Source: Fibrobacterota bacterium
Lineage (GTDB): Bacteria; Fibrobacterota; Fibrobacteria; UBA11236
Length of the DNA: 64,000 bases
Reading direction: 5' to 3'
Assembly (NCBI GenBank): GCA_028287465.1
Contig: JAQBPO010000086.1
Location: forward strand, 31,261 to 95,260
Under the pieces are notes generated by a model. That model saw only the letters and a list, made by a program, of their open reading frames with translations, had not been told where the DNA came from and did no database searches. Below are positions 8,630 through 17,706 of the stretch, piece by piece; the stretch's first letter is position 1, and each line of letters opens with the position of its first letter. The position numbers were made by a program, and so were the translations under genes.

Positions 8630-11245
8630 TCAGCGGTATTCTTCGGGGAGCATGTCCGCGTTGCCGCCCGCCTTGCGGAAGGCCTTGAAGTAATCCTCGG
8701 CCTCCTTCTTGTTGCGCAGCTTATCCGAGGCGACCGCGGCGTAATAATAGGGTTCCGGTTCCTGGGGGCAGATGGCGATGGCGGTGGAGCTGGTGGTCAG
8801 GCCGGCCTGGTAGGATCCGGTCAGATATTGGCTCTTGGCCAGGCCGGCAAGCAGATCGCACGAGTTGGGATTGTTGAGGACCGCTTCCTGGAAATGCCGG
8901 AGCGCGTCCCGCTTCTTCCCCTGGGCGATCAAGGCCTCGCCCATCGCCTGCACGGCCTTGGGCTGGCGGTTGTCCAGCTCGTAAGCCTTCTTCGCCAGGG
9001 GAACCCATTTCTCCGGCGCTCCCAGGCGCCGCTTGCTGAGGGCCAAGAGGGCCTGCGCTTCCGCGGTCTCCAGTACGCCCAGGGATCGCTGGTAGAAATT
9101 CTCCGCCGCATCCGGTTTGTCCTGGGCTGCGAAGGAAAGCCCCACCCCCATCAGGCCCTTGGCCTTCCATTCCGCCGACGTGCGCTGGGCCAGCTCATTG
9201 AAATAGTTGCGCGCCGCTTCCGCCCGGCCGAGCTTCACGCCGCAGAGGCCCGTGTAATAGATGGCCTCGAGGTGATCCTGGCGGTATTTCAGCGCCTCGT
9301 CGAATTCGCGTTTGGCCTTGGAGTAGTTGCGATCCTCGAAGTAGCAGAGGCCGAGCAGGTGATGGTAGTCGGCATTGTTGTCCTCGCGCTTGACCAGCTC
9401 CTCCAGGATGGGGCGGGCCTTGTCCGGTTGGTGGTTACCCACGTTGGCCTTGGCCAGGGCGTATCGGACCTTGGGATTGTTCTGGTCCCCGAAGGCGTTG
9501 ACGATGCCGATGGCTTCGTTTGCCCGGTTCGACTGCACCAGCGCCTCCACGTAGCGGAGCAGGGTCTGGGGGGTCGGCTGGGAGGAATACGCGGCCTGGT
9601 ATTCCTTGGACGCCTCCGCGGAACGGCCCGCCTGCAGAAGGCATTCGGCCAGCTCCAAGCGCCCTTCCGGCGTCAGATGGGCCCGTAAGGGCTCCAGGAT
9701 GGCCAGGGCGGGACCGTACTCCTCCCGCGAGATGTAGAGGCGGCCCAGGGCTTCGGCGTATTCCGGCGCCGGGGAACCGTCCCAGGCTTTGCGGTAATGA
9801 TCCTCCGCCACGCCGGTCTGCTGATCCTCTTCGGCATAACGGCCCAGCCAGTAGTGGGCCCGGTGATCTCCCTTGGCGGATCGCTGTTGCAGGAGCTTTT
9901 CCACCTCTCCGCGGTCATTGAGCTTGAGCGAGACCGAGGCCAAAAGGTGGATCATTTCCGGCTCCGGGGACAGGCGCACCGCCTTCCAAAGGTTGGAGGC
10001 GGCTTCGGAATGGCGCTGCTCCTTTTCCGCGAGCATCCCCAGCCCGTAGAAAGCCTTGGCCTTCCAATACGGGTCGGGAGCCTCCCTCAAGGCCTGGAAC
10101 CGTCCCAAGGCCTCCTGCTCCCGTCCCATCTTGATGTAGGCGAGGGCTTCCAGATGGCGCGCGGCCGGATAACTCCCCTGCAGGCGGTTCGCGTTGCCGC
10201 ATTCATCCGCGGCCCCGGAATAATCCCGCATCGCGTACAATCCTTTTCCGCGCAGAAAGTGGACGGCCGGGCTCTGGGATTTGGAGCTTGCGAGCTTGGT
10301 CAAAAGCGCGCTGGGCTTGAATGCCGCCTCGTCGCCCTCTTCACGGTAGGAAGGGGTCTCCTTGCCCCAGACCTTTTTCCATCGGGCCAGGAACTTGTCC
10401 TTGGATCGCTCCGTCATGTCCCCGTCGGAAAGGAATTCCGATGCGATTTGGGACGCGAGTTCCAAAGGCGCCTTAGCCTTGCGGACCTCCTTGGGACCGG
10501 GCAGCTTCTTGGGATTCCGTATCGCCTCGCGCATGGCGTTGGCCACCTCCCGGACGGCATCCGGTTCGACTTCCAGGTACCGCTTCATCCCTTGCAAGCG
10601 CCCCCATCCGAGGGAGTCCAGAATGGGGAAAAGCTCGGAGGCCAGGTAATAACGGGTCTCGAGCGGGCGTTCCTGGGAAAGGAACTCCCCCCACAGGAGT
10701 TCGCACAGGGTCCCCAGGTAATCCGCGGAAGAATCCCGCGCGTCGAAATAGGCGCTGATGCGCCCGCTCGAATCCTCCTGGTCCTCGCGGAAAAAGGACT
10801 CCTGCCGGGCGAGCGCGATGAATCCTCTGGCCAGCCCCTCATAGTAGCCGCCCTTGGCATTGGCGTGAGGCCCCTTGCCCGACGGGGATTTCTCCGCGGG
10901 AGCCGCATCCAGATAGACATCGCGCGAGGAGGTATCCGCCGGGGCCAGGGCGTAGACGCGGGAAGCCTGGGCAGGGAAGGTTCCGCGCGCCTGGTAGATG
11001 GCGCGGAACCTCGGCGCGGTAACCTTGCGGATACGGTATACGCCCTTGGCGTTGGTGGTGGCCGAACCGATGGCCTTCCTCCCGTCATATAGGGTGACCT
11101 GGACCCCGGAAATCCCCTTGGCGGAACCGTCCGGGCGAAGGGTGCCCCGATCGACCACGCGCCCATGCAGGTCGGCTCCATGGGTCAGGGCCGCAAGGGC
11201 CAAAAAGCCGATCAGGCCGAAGCTGTAGAATGCCCGTTTATCCAT
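8630..11245 (-). CDS. Exported TPR-repeat protein with N-terminal carboxypeptidase-regulatory-like domain
   Basis: 871 residues from the ATG at 11245; the frame is open for another 133 codons upstream, but those lack coding character and would bury the signal peptide. 'FGLIGFLALAALTHGADL' is a signal sequence. Residues about 24-105 ('GRVVDRGTLRPDGSAKGISG', 'TTNAKGVYRIRKV') look like a CarboxypepD-regulatory/CNA-B beta-sandwich. The region from about residue 250 to the end is a long run of TPR units ('AKAFYGLGMLAEKEQRHSEA', 'YHHLLGLCYFEDRNYSKAKR'), around fifteen by eye. TPR superhelices bind peptides and build envelope complexes. The product is probably periplasmic. A 7-bp palindrome sits just ahead of the start. 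Role unknown; a gliding, secretion or envelope scaffold is plausible. Confidence 0.85.
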   Translation of the reverse strand: MDKRAFYSFGLIGFLALAALTHGADLHGRVVDRGTLRPDGSAKGISGVQVTLYDGRKAIGSATTNAKGVYRIRKVTAPRFRAIYQARGTFPAQASRVYALAPADTSSRDVYLDAAPAEKSPSGKGPHANAKGGYYEGLARGFIALARQESFFREDQEDSSGRISAYFDARDSSADYLGTLCELLWGEFLSQERPLETRYYLASELFPILDSLGWGRLQGMKRYLEVEPDAVREVANAMREAIRNPKKLPGPKEVRKAKAPLELASQIASEFLSDGDMTERSKDKFLARWKKVWGKETPSYREEGDEAAFKPSALLTKLASSKSQSPAVHFLRGKGLYAMRDYSGAADECGNANRLQGSYPAARHLEALAYIKMGREQEALGRFQALREAPDPYWKAKAFYGLGMLAEKEQRHSEAASNLWKAVRLSPEPEMIHLLASVSLKLNDRGEVEKLLQQRSAKGDHRAHYWLGRYAEEDQQTGVAEDHYRKAWDGSPAPEYAEALGRLYISREEYGPALAILEPLRAHLTPEGRLELAECLLQAGRSAEASKEYQAAYSSQPTPQTLLRYVEALVQSNRANEAIGIVNAFGDQNNPKVRYALAKANVGNHQPDKARPILEELVKREDNNADYHHLLGLCYFEDRNYSKAKREFDEALKYRQDHLEAIYYTGLCGVKLGRAEAARNYFNELAQRTSAEWKAKGLMGVGLSFAAQDKPDAAENFYQRSLGVLETAEAQALLALSKRRLGAPEKWVPLAKKAYELDNRQPKAVQAMGEALIAQGKKRDALRHFQEAVLNNPNSCDLLAGLAKSQYLTGSYQAGLTTSSTAIAICPQEPEPYYYAAVASDKLRNKKEAEDYFKAFRKAGGNADMLPEEYR

Positions 11246-11509
11246 ACTGGTCCGGCCTAAACTTAGGCCAAAGAAGGCCCCACTGCATGGGAAATTGGGG
11301 TTTATTTCGCCCAAACATCCCGGAATCGCCGTTTTCCCCTGGGAAGGGGGCCATCCGGCCAATCGCCTGAAAAAACGCGGGCCCCGGCCGCCGGAAAAGG
11401 TCGTCACCGAGGAATTATGCCCCTCACCGGAGTGCAATAGCGAGCGGTTAATCACGGAATAAGCCGGGGCTGCGAGCCGGGAGTGAACATTAGCGAACGG
11501 ATATCGGGG
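11246..11509. other. Spacer upstream of the TPR gene, including a palindrome at 11254-11269
   Basis: No reading frame here has coding character. GGCCTAA at 11254-11260 and TTAGGCC at 11263-11269 form a perfect 7-bp inverted repeat eight bases before the TPR gene start, which could be an operator or a translation-blocking stem. The rest is GC-rich and unremarkable. Confidence 0.35.
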
Positions 11510-11547
11510 AAATAAAATGGGCCCGGCAGCTAGGGACTGCCGGGCCC
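11510..11547 (-). terminator. Rho-independent terminator for the NmrA-type gene
   Basis: A perfect 11-bp stem GGGCCCGGCAG/CTGCCGGGCCC with a 7-base loop spans 11519-11547. On the minus strand it is followed by ATTTTATTT. It lies about 130 bases past the stop of the gene ending at 11679 and also insulates the TPR gene downstream. Confidence 0.75.
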
Positions 11548-11632
11548 GGACGATAGCAGGGAAGGTGGGGATATCCCTACTACCGCGTACAGGGAAAAGT
11601 GTATCACGGACACCTATCCGATACAAGTACAA

Positions 11633-11654
11633 ATTTCCCCGCACGCGGGGAAAT
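11633..11654. terminator. Hairpin just downstream of the NmrA-type gene
   Basis: ATTTCCCCGC and GCGGGGAAAT form a 10-bp inverted repeat around AC, 25 bases past the stop at 11679. It could be a first termination or 3'-stabilising hairpin; the U-tract is weak. Confidence 0.4.
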
Positions 11655-11678
11655 CCCCCTCGAAAACGGGCGATTCCG

Positions 11679-12560
11679 TTACGCCTGGAACGCGCGCGCG
11701 AACCCTATCGCGAATTCCTCTATGGTGGTCGGGGTTGAATTGGACGGCGAACGCGGCTGCCTGACGATGATGCCGTCGTTGAACGCCTTGCTCATTTCCA
11801 CGAAATTCTCGGCGATGCTCTTGGAAAGCCCGGCGCCCACCATCCCTTTGAGCGCGTCCTCATAGGGGAAGTGCACGTAAGGCAGTTCCGGTTTGCCGAT
11901 GGCCTTTCCGATTGCGGCCGTCGCCTCTTGCATGGACAGGTCGCGCGGCCCCTGCAATTCCTGCACCGAACTTCCGGTATAGTCCTTGGCGAGGAAGCGC
12001 TTGGCCGCATAGGCGGCGATGTCCCGGGTCGCGATCTGGGGGATCTTGAGATCGCCCTTCATGGCGGATCCGTTGATGCCCATGCCTTTGATCATCCCGA
12101 TGCTGCCGTACAGGTTCTCCATGAAATAACCGGGCCGCAAATGCAGGACATTCACGCCGCTGAGGGCATTGAGCCTTTCTTCCTGGCGATGGAGGGCCGC
12201 AATGGGCCCGTTGCCCTTGGCGAGGTCGGCGCCGATGCTGCTCAAATGGATGACGTTACGGACTCCCGATTCCGCCAGGGCCTTGGCGATGGCCTGGCCG
12301 AAACGATCGTAATGGGCATGGACGTCCTCGACCTGCATATCCGGGGGCACCATGGCGAATACCCCTTCCGCACCCACGAAATTCTTGGCCAGGAAGGCCG
12401 CGTCGTCCATGCTGCCCACGGCGATCTCGGCGCCCTTCGCTTCCAGCGCCTTCAGCTTGTCGGGGTTGCGTCCGATGGCCCGGACCTTCTTCCCTTCCGA
12501 CAAGAGCTTTTCCGCGATTCCGCCTCCCACTTTTCCAGTGGCTCCGGTAATGACAAACAT
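11679..12560 (-). CDS. NmrA-family NAD(P)-binding oxidoreductase
   Basis: 293 residues. 'MFVITGATGKVGGGIAEKLL' carries the GxxGxxG dinucleotide-binding loop of atypical short-chain dehydrogenases, then 'VRAIGRNPDKL' (Arg after beta-2 favours NADP) and 'EIAVGSMDDAAFL'. 'RNVIHLSSIGAD' and 'LRPGYFMENL' match the NmrA/QOR2 subgroup, which lacks the classic YxxxK pair. Members are quinone reductases or redox-sensing regulators. AAGGAAA lies upstream of the ATG. A second member of this family lies at 23139-24062, but the two are only distantly alike. Terminator hairpins follow. The substrate cannot be told from the sequence. Confidence 0.88.
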   Translation of the reverse strand: MFVITGATGKVGGGIAEKLLSEGKKVRAIGRNPDKLKALEAKGAEIAVGSMDDAAFLAKNFVGAEGVFAMVPPDMQVEDVHAHYDRFGQAIAKALAESGVRNVIHLSSIGADLAKGNGPIAALHRQEERLNALSGVNVLHLRPGYFMENLYGSIGMIKGMGINGSAMKGDLKIPQIATRDIAAYAAKRFLAKDYTGSSVQELQGPRDLSMQEATAAIGKAIGKPELPYVHFPYEDALKGMVGAGLSKSIAENFVEMSKAFNDGIIVRQPRSPSNSTPTTIEEFAIGFARAFQA

Positions 12561-12873
12561 GGGGTTTCCTTCGTTAGGTGATGCCGCCGAAGATACGTTC
12601 GTAAGGGGTTCCCATCAAGAAGGCACCCTTGCGTGGGGGAAGCACGTTCCGACATCCTAACGGACCGGTTGGAACCCGGTTTCCCGGGCGGCCTATTTGG
12701 CCGATTTGCCTAAGGCCATGAGGCGAAACCGCGCGCGGCAAAATCCGGACGGTCTTTTCAACGCGGAATCGCGGCTTTAACTACCCCAAAGCCCATTTTC
12801 CATCAATCGGAATCGTTAAACTCTAAACCGGAATTGGCATCTTTTCCATACCCGGGAACCGTATTATTCCGAC
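12561..12873. other. Divergent intergenic region
   Basis: About 310 bases between the start of the NmrA-type gene (minus) and the sugar dehydrogenase gene (plus). It has no convincing reading frame. The AT-richer part near 12780-12830 is the likeliest promoter zone for the plus-strand cluster, but I could not assign a clean -35/-10 pair. Confidence 0.35.
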
Positions 12874-14643
12874 ATGACCAGACTTCTCCAACCACGGCGG
12901 CCTTCCGCTCCGGCCCTTTCGGCATCGCTGTGCCTGCTCGCCGCCGCCTGGGTCGCCGCACCCCGGGTGATTGCCCAGGTCTGCCCCGTCGCCAGCGCGG
13001 GGGACTTCAAGAAGGAGACCCTGGTCGGCGCCGCGGTCCTGAAGGAACCCATCGAACTCTCCGTCGCCAGGGACGGAAAGGTTTTCGTGGTTCAGCGCGG
13101 GGGCGACATCACCCTTTACAATCCGGCAACGGGACAGGCCTCCCTGGCCATCCACCTCGATGCCTATCTCAATTCCGGCGCGTACGATGTGGGAGGACCC
13201 TTGGGGGTGGCCGTAGCTCCCGGCTTTCCCGCCGACAACCGGGTCTACCTGTACTACCCTCCGAAGGCTTCCTTCTCCGGAAACGCGAACAACTCCACGG
13301 GCAAACTCACCTACCGCCTTTCCCGCTTCCGGTTCGTGGGCGGCGCCCTCGATCCCAATTCCGAACAAGTGCTCCTCGAAGTGAAGTCCATCTGGGAATC
13401 GCATAATGCCGGCTCGCTCAAATTCGGGAAGGACGGCGACCTCTACCTGTCCATCGGCGACAACCACTCTCCGGGATGCAGCGATCAGTTCTCGCCCATG
13501 GACGAACGGCCAGGCTATTCCTGGTGCGACGACCAGGGCACCACGGCGAACACGAACGACCTGCGCGGGAAAATCCTCCGCATCCATCCCGAACCCGACC
13601 TTCAACCCAACGGGAAGTATTACTCCATCCCCAAGGGCAATCTCAAGGAAAAATACGCCGCCCTCTGGCCCACGCCCGAATTGGCCGCCAAGGTGCTTCC
13701 CGAGATCTATACCATGGGCCACCGCAATCCCTATCGCATCTTCCCCGATCCCGTCACCGGAAAGCTCTTCATCGCGGAGAACGGGCCCGCGGCCAGGGCG
13801 GATTCGGTCCGAGGGCCCGCCGGCGCCGACCAATGGAAGATCACGGACGAAGCGGCCTTCCTCGGTTACCCCTACTTCCTGAAGGACAACCAGCCCTATT
13901 GCCATTGGGATTACGGCCAGCGCAAATGCATCGCCATCCAGGGACAGGCCGGGATGAAATTCGACCCGGAAAGACCCGTCAACTATTCCCCGAACAATAC
14001 GGGCGTGAACATCCTGCCGCCCGCGAAGCCCGCCGCCCTATGGGAACATGACGGCTCCAACCCCGATCCCATTCCCGGCCTCAAGACCTGCGGCCCCGGC
14101 ACGGGCCCCGTATACCACTTCGATCCCGCCCTCGATTCCAAAATCAAGTTCCCTCCCGATTTCGACAATAAATGGATCTTCCATGCCATCATGGGCGCGG
14201 GTTGGCAGCCCAAGTTCGCCACCCCGCCCGCTCCTTTCTCGACCTTGACCTCGGCTTCCAATCCTCCCTGGGGCAACCTGAATTTCAGCCAGGGCCTGCA
14301 CGATCTGGAATTCGGCCCGTCCGACGGCGCCCTCTATGCCGTGGACTACGGCTCGAACCTGTATAACAGCAACGGCGACGCGGGCCTATTCAAGGTCACC
14401 TATCACGGCTGCCTCCCGCCCATCGTAACATCCGTGATACCCATGTCCCGTGCCGGCGGCGGCATCCTGCTTTCGCTCCCGGGCGACGGCGGGCGCATCT
14501 CCGCACCGGCCGGCGCGAAGAGCGCCGAACTCTTCGACCTTTCCGGCAGGAAAATCTGGCAAGCCCGCCTCCCGGAAGGCTCGTCCCACCTCACCGCGCC
14601 CTCTTCCCTGGGCAAAGGCGTCTTCCGCATCCTCTGGAAATGA
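12874..14643 (+). CDS. Secreted PQQ-type glucose/sorbosone dehydrogenase-like beta-propeller with sorting-like tail
   Basis: 589 residues. A signal sequence occupies about 1-35 ('LCLLAAAWVAAPRVIAQ'). The body follows the glucose/sorbosone dehydrogenase pattern: 'EPIELSVARDGKVFVVQRGG', 'GPLGVAVAPGFPADNRVYLY', 'SLKFGKDGDLYLSIGDNHSP', 'RGKILRIHPEP' and 'YTMGHRNPYRIFPDPVTGKL'. These enzymes oxidise sugars or aldehydes in the periplasm or outside the cell with PQQ. The C-terminus ('AELFDLSGRKIWQARL', 'LGKGVFRILWK') is a Por/T9SS-like tail. It heads a same-strand cluster with two barrel-like genes and a ThuA gene; GSDH and ThuA domains are often fused in other bacteria, so joint action is likely. 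No strong ribosome site is visible. Confidence 0.88.
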   Translation: MTRLLQPRRPSAPALSASLCLLAAAWVAAPRVIAQVCPVASAGDFKKETLVGAAVLKEPIELSVARDGKVFVVQRGGDITLYNPATGQASLAIHLDAYLNSGAYDVGGPLGVAVAPGFPADNRVYLYYPPKASFSGNANNSTGKLTYRLSRFRFVGGALDPNSEQVLLEVKSIWESHNAGSLKFGKDGDLYLSIGDNHSPGCSDQFSPMDERPGYSWCDDQGTTANTNDLRGKILRIHPEPDLQPNGKYYSIPKGNLKEKYAALWPTPELAAKVLPEIYTMGHRNPYRIFPDPVTGKLFIAENGPAARADSVRGPAGADQWKITDEAAFLGYPYFLKDNQPYCHWDYGQRKCIAIQGQAGMKFDPERPVNYSPNNTGVNILPPAKPAALWEHDGSNPDPIPGLKTCGPGTGPVYHFDPALDSKIKFPPDFDNKWIFHAIMGAGWQPKFATPPAPFSTLTSASNPPWGNLNFSQGLHDLEFGPSDGALYAVDYGSNLYNSNGDAGLFKVTYHGCLPPIVTSVIPMSRAGGGILLSLPGDGGRISAPAGAKSAELFDLSGRKIWQARLPEGSSHLTAPSSLGKGVFRILWK

Positions 14644-14878
14644 CCGCACGCCGGTGTCCCCGGCCATTTCCGGACCCGATTGTAATCAGGCTTTCCGTAC
14701 CCCATTTGCGGGGCTTGCGCCCAATTTACGGTAAGGAAAATTAATGTTTCGCCCGCGGCAGCCTTTCGATTCACTATTGTGAAAAATGCTTCTTGGCCGA
14801 AAGCGGTTTGGCCATTTTCAAGGCGTAGCGCCGCTCCAGCGGGGTTAGATTTACGCCGGGTGGTGTCCCTTCAGTAAC

Positions 14879-16288
14879 ATGAGGCTTTCGCGCAGCAAAT
14901 CCATGGGTAATCTCGTCAAAACACGTCTGAAACCGATGTTGGCCCTCGCCATACTCGTCGCGGGCGCCCGGGCGGAGGACAGCACGGGCGTCCGGTTCGA
15001 TGAATTCAAGGCGCGCATGGCCATGGAATTCGGACACGTGGTTCGCGGGGAGTTCCGCACCGCCGGAACCCATTCGGAACCCATCCGCAATCTCGCCCTC
15101 AACCGGAACATCGTGTTCCTGGAGCAAAGCGGCCAATTCAACGAAGCGTGGGAATTCAAAGCGGGTTTGATGGGAGTTCTGTGGTGGCCCTATACTCCCA
15201 TCGCCGGGCCGCCCGGCACCCGGACCATGCGCGTGGAGCCCAAGCTTTCCATCCTGACCGCGCGGAAGATCTTCGATCCGGCCGAGGCGGACTCCTACGT
15301 GGAGGCCGGGTTCTTTCCATACAAATACAACCGGGACGCCTGGAACCTGGGCGAATACCTCTATCGTTCCGGGACATATCCTGGGAGCCTTTGGACGAAC
15401 GACGGGTATCAATTGATGGATCACGCCGCCTATGACGCCTATGGCGTCCATGCGCGGTTCTCCAATTTCGGCGGCAACCTCACGCATGATTTCAACTTTT
15501 TCACCGAGGCGGCCACGGATCCCATAGGCGATATCACGCCCGCCTACGAGTTGTCGTTCAATCATCCGGTATTTCAATTCGGTTTCGGCGCCGCATACAA
15601 CAGGGGATTATCGTACCGGCCTTCCCAGACGAGGCCAAAGGACGATGCGAACTCCTACATCGAAGTCCAAGCCGACCCGGCCAAGGGCATCGCCTATTAC
15701 AAGGGTCCCTTTTTGGGCGCTCCAATAGCTATCCAAGGCGATACGACCCGGCCATTCGCCGTGCTGCACAATTGGACCCAGCGCGGGCTCAAATTGATGG
15801 GGCGCGCGGCCCTTGATCTGGGTTTTCTGATACCCGAAGCATCGCGCTCACCCGAAGATCTCCGTTTGTATGCCGAGGTCGCCGTGCTGGGATGGGAAAA
15901 CCAGCCATACTTCTATGAAAAACGTTCGGAGCGGATTCCCATCATGCTTGGCGTCAATTTGCCCACCTTCCGCATACTCGATTTGGTGGCATTCCAGGCG
16001 GAATACTACAACGCCCAATTCAACGATACCTACTACTACAACATCGGCTCCCTTCCCATCTGGAAGGTCGAGAACTATCAGACCCGGGACCAGGAGTCCT
16101 ACAAGAAAAGCCCATGGCGCTGGTCCCTCTACGGCCGCAAGTCTTTCAACCGGATCGTGAACATCCATGCGCAAGTCGCAAGCGACCACCTCAGGTTGCG
16201 TGAAGCCACGAATGCGTTCACGGAATACGAACTGACTCTTTATCCCAGGAATTGGTATTACCTGGTGCGGATGGAGATTGGGATATGA
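14879..16288 (+). CDS. Probable outer-membrane beta-barrel protein, first of a tandem pair
   Basis: 469 residues with signal 'MLALAILVAGARA' ending near residue 32. The mature part alternates polar and aromatic residues and ends in an aromatic-containing strand ('WYYLVRMEIGI'), as in outer-membrane barrels. It shares the block 'NLGEYLYRSGTYPG' and the terminal 'NWYYLVRMEIGI'/'DWYYLLRLEFNL' layout with the next gene, so the two are paralogues. Probable role: channel or substrate-binding porin serving the adjacent sugar enzymes. The leader 14750-14870 contains AT-rich and GC-rich stems but no known riboswitch. The ATG at 14879 is preceded by no clear ribosome site; a start at 14903 is also possible. 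Confidence 0.72.
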   Translation: MRLSRSKSMGNLVKTRLKPMLALAILVAGARAEDSTGVRFDEFKARMAMEFGHVVRGEFRTAGTHSEPIRNLALNRNIVFLEQSGQFNEAWEFKAGLMGVLWWPYTPIAGPPGTRTMRVEPKLSILTARKIFDPAEADSYVEAGFFPYKYNRDAWNLGEYLYRSGTYPGSLWTNDGYQLMDHAAYDAYGVHARFSNFGGNLTHDFNFFTEAATDPIGDITPAYELSFNHPVFQFGFGAAYNRGLSYRPSQTRPKDDANSYIEVQADPAKGIAYYKGPFLGAPIAIQGDTTRPFAVLHNWTQRGLKLMGRAALDLGFLIPEASRSPEDLRLYAEVAVLGWENQPYFYEKRSERIPIMLGVNLPTFRILDLVAFQAEYYNAQFNDTYYYNIGSLPIWKVENYQTRDQESYKKSPWRWSLYGRKSFNRIVNIHAQVASDHLRLREATNAFTEYELTLYPRNWYYLVRMEIGI

Positions 16289-16316
16289 TCGATTTCAGCG
16301 GTGCCGAGGAGAAGGA

Positions 16317-17696
16317 ATGAAGCGCTTTTTCCAATACCGGGCGCTCCGATGGCTGGTTCCCGCAGCGCTTATGAGCATGCTCGCAACCGGCGCGTCCGCC
16401 CAATTCGAAGGCATCGACAAGCATAAGCTCACGGTAAAGGCCTATGTCGATTTCGGGCATCTGGTGAACGGCTACAATGCCTATGATCCGGATCAGAAAA
16501 AAGACCTCGCATGGCTTCCCCTCAACCGCGCGAACGTGATCGCCATCCAGGATTTGGCGGTCGGGCGCTTCGACGTCTCCGTCGGCCTGGCCGGGCTCAT
16601 TTGGTGGCCGTATGGCCAGGGAAAGGCGGCGGACCTGAGCGAAAAGGTCATGCAGGTTAAGCCGATGATTCCGGTGGCGCGCGCCCGTTGGCAGTTCGGC
16701 GATCCCGCCACGACTTCCGGAAGCGTTCAGGTCGGAACCTTCAATTACAAATACAATCCGGATGCCAAGAACCTGGGCGAATACCTCTACCGGTCCGGAA
16801 CCTATCCGGGAATCCTATGGAGCGGCGAGGGGTGGCTCCTGATGAACCGAGCCGGCAATTACAGCCATGGACTATTGGCGACCGTATCCCAGATGGGCGG
16901 AGCCCTGAAGCATAATTTCTCCATGTTCATGGAAACGGTCTATTATCCCGTCGGCGATTTCTCTCCCGGTTACGATGTCGGGTATTCCTCGAAATGGTTC
17001 GACGTCGGCGCCGGATCGGTCTTCAACCACTACATTCCCATGCGGCCGAGCACCCTGTCTCCGAACGTGGATTTGAACACCTACGTCGAGTACCGGGGCA
17101 AGACCGCCGGCGGAGCGGATACCATCGCGAGCGGCAGGTTGGATCAGGTCACGCCTCCCGCCACCACCCTGGACACGACCCTCACGCGCTGGACCTTCAA
17201 GGGCATTAAGGTGATGGCCCGCGGAGCGCTCAACCTGGGCCACCTCCTTCCCGAGGACATCCGCGGACCCGAGGACCTGCGTATTTTCGCGGAAGTGGCC
17301 CTGCTGGGCGTGAAGGATTACCCCCTTTACTACACGAAAAAGTCGGAACGGATGCCTATCATGTTCGGCATGAACGTGCCGACCGCGAAACTTCTTGATG
17401 TGCTGACCCTCCAGGGCGAGCTCTACAAATCCCCGTATAACGACGGCAACAAATTCATCCAGCAATCGCTTCCGACCTGGGAAACGAGCAAAGGGGATTC
17501 GGTCCACCGGGATGATTTTAAATGGAGCATCACCGCCAGGAAATCGGTGAACAAGATGGTCAACGTCCATTTGCAGGCGGCATGCGATCACTTCCGCCTT
17601 ACGGACGGCAAATTCAGCGCGAGCAACATACCCCTGACACAATCATGGAACCACGATTGGTATTACCTGCTGCGGCTGGAATTCAATCTTCGGTAA
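16317..17696 (+). CDS. Probable outer-membrane beta-barrel protein, second of a tandem pair
   Basis: 459 residues from the ATG at 16317, chosen because AGGAGAAGGA lies immediately upstream. Signal peptide 'LVPAALMSMLATGASAQ'. The sequence follows its upstream neighbour along the whole length: 'DFGHLVNG', 'AGLIWWPYGQG', 'NLGEYLYRSGTYPGILW', 'RMPIMFGMNVPTAKLLD'. It ends 'DWYYLLRLEFNLR', a typical barrel C-terminal strand plus one residue. Only 28 bases separate the two genes, and the ThuA gene begins 10 bases after this one with a strong AAGGAGG, so the three are one transcript. It may form a hetero-oligomeric pore with its paralogue; that is inference. Confidence 0.75.
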   Translation: MKRFFQYRALRWLVPAALMSMLATGASAQFEGIDKHKLTVKAYVDFGHLVNGYNAYDPDQKKDLAWLPLNRANVIAIQDLAVGRFDVSVGLAGLIWWPYGQGKAADLSEKVMQVKPMIPVARARWQFGDPATTSGSVQVGTFNYKYNPDAKNLGEYLYRSGTYPGILWSGEGWLLMNRAGNYSHGLLATVSQMGGALKHNFSMFMETVYYPVGDFSPGYDVGYSSKWFDVGAGSVFNHYIPMRPSTLSPNVDLNTYVEYRGKTAGGADTIASGRLDQVTPPATTLDTTLTRWTFKGIKVMARGALNLGHLLPEDIRGPEDLRIFAEVALLGVKDYPLYYTKKSERMPIMFGMNVPTAKLLDVLTLQGELYKSPYNDGNKFIQQSLPTWETSKGDSVHRDDFKWSITARKSVNKMVNVHLQAACDHFRLTDGKFSASNIPLTQSWNHDWYYLLRLEFNLR

Positions 17697-17706
17697 GGAG
17701 GTTTTT

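Noticed and set aside
11246..11644. N-terminal extension of the TPR protein by 133 residues
   Set aside because: Would place a signal peptide internally and crosses a terminator hairpin.
14750..14878. Riboswitch in the leader of the barrel genes
   Set aside because: Only short generic stems; no match to a known aptamer.
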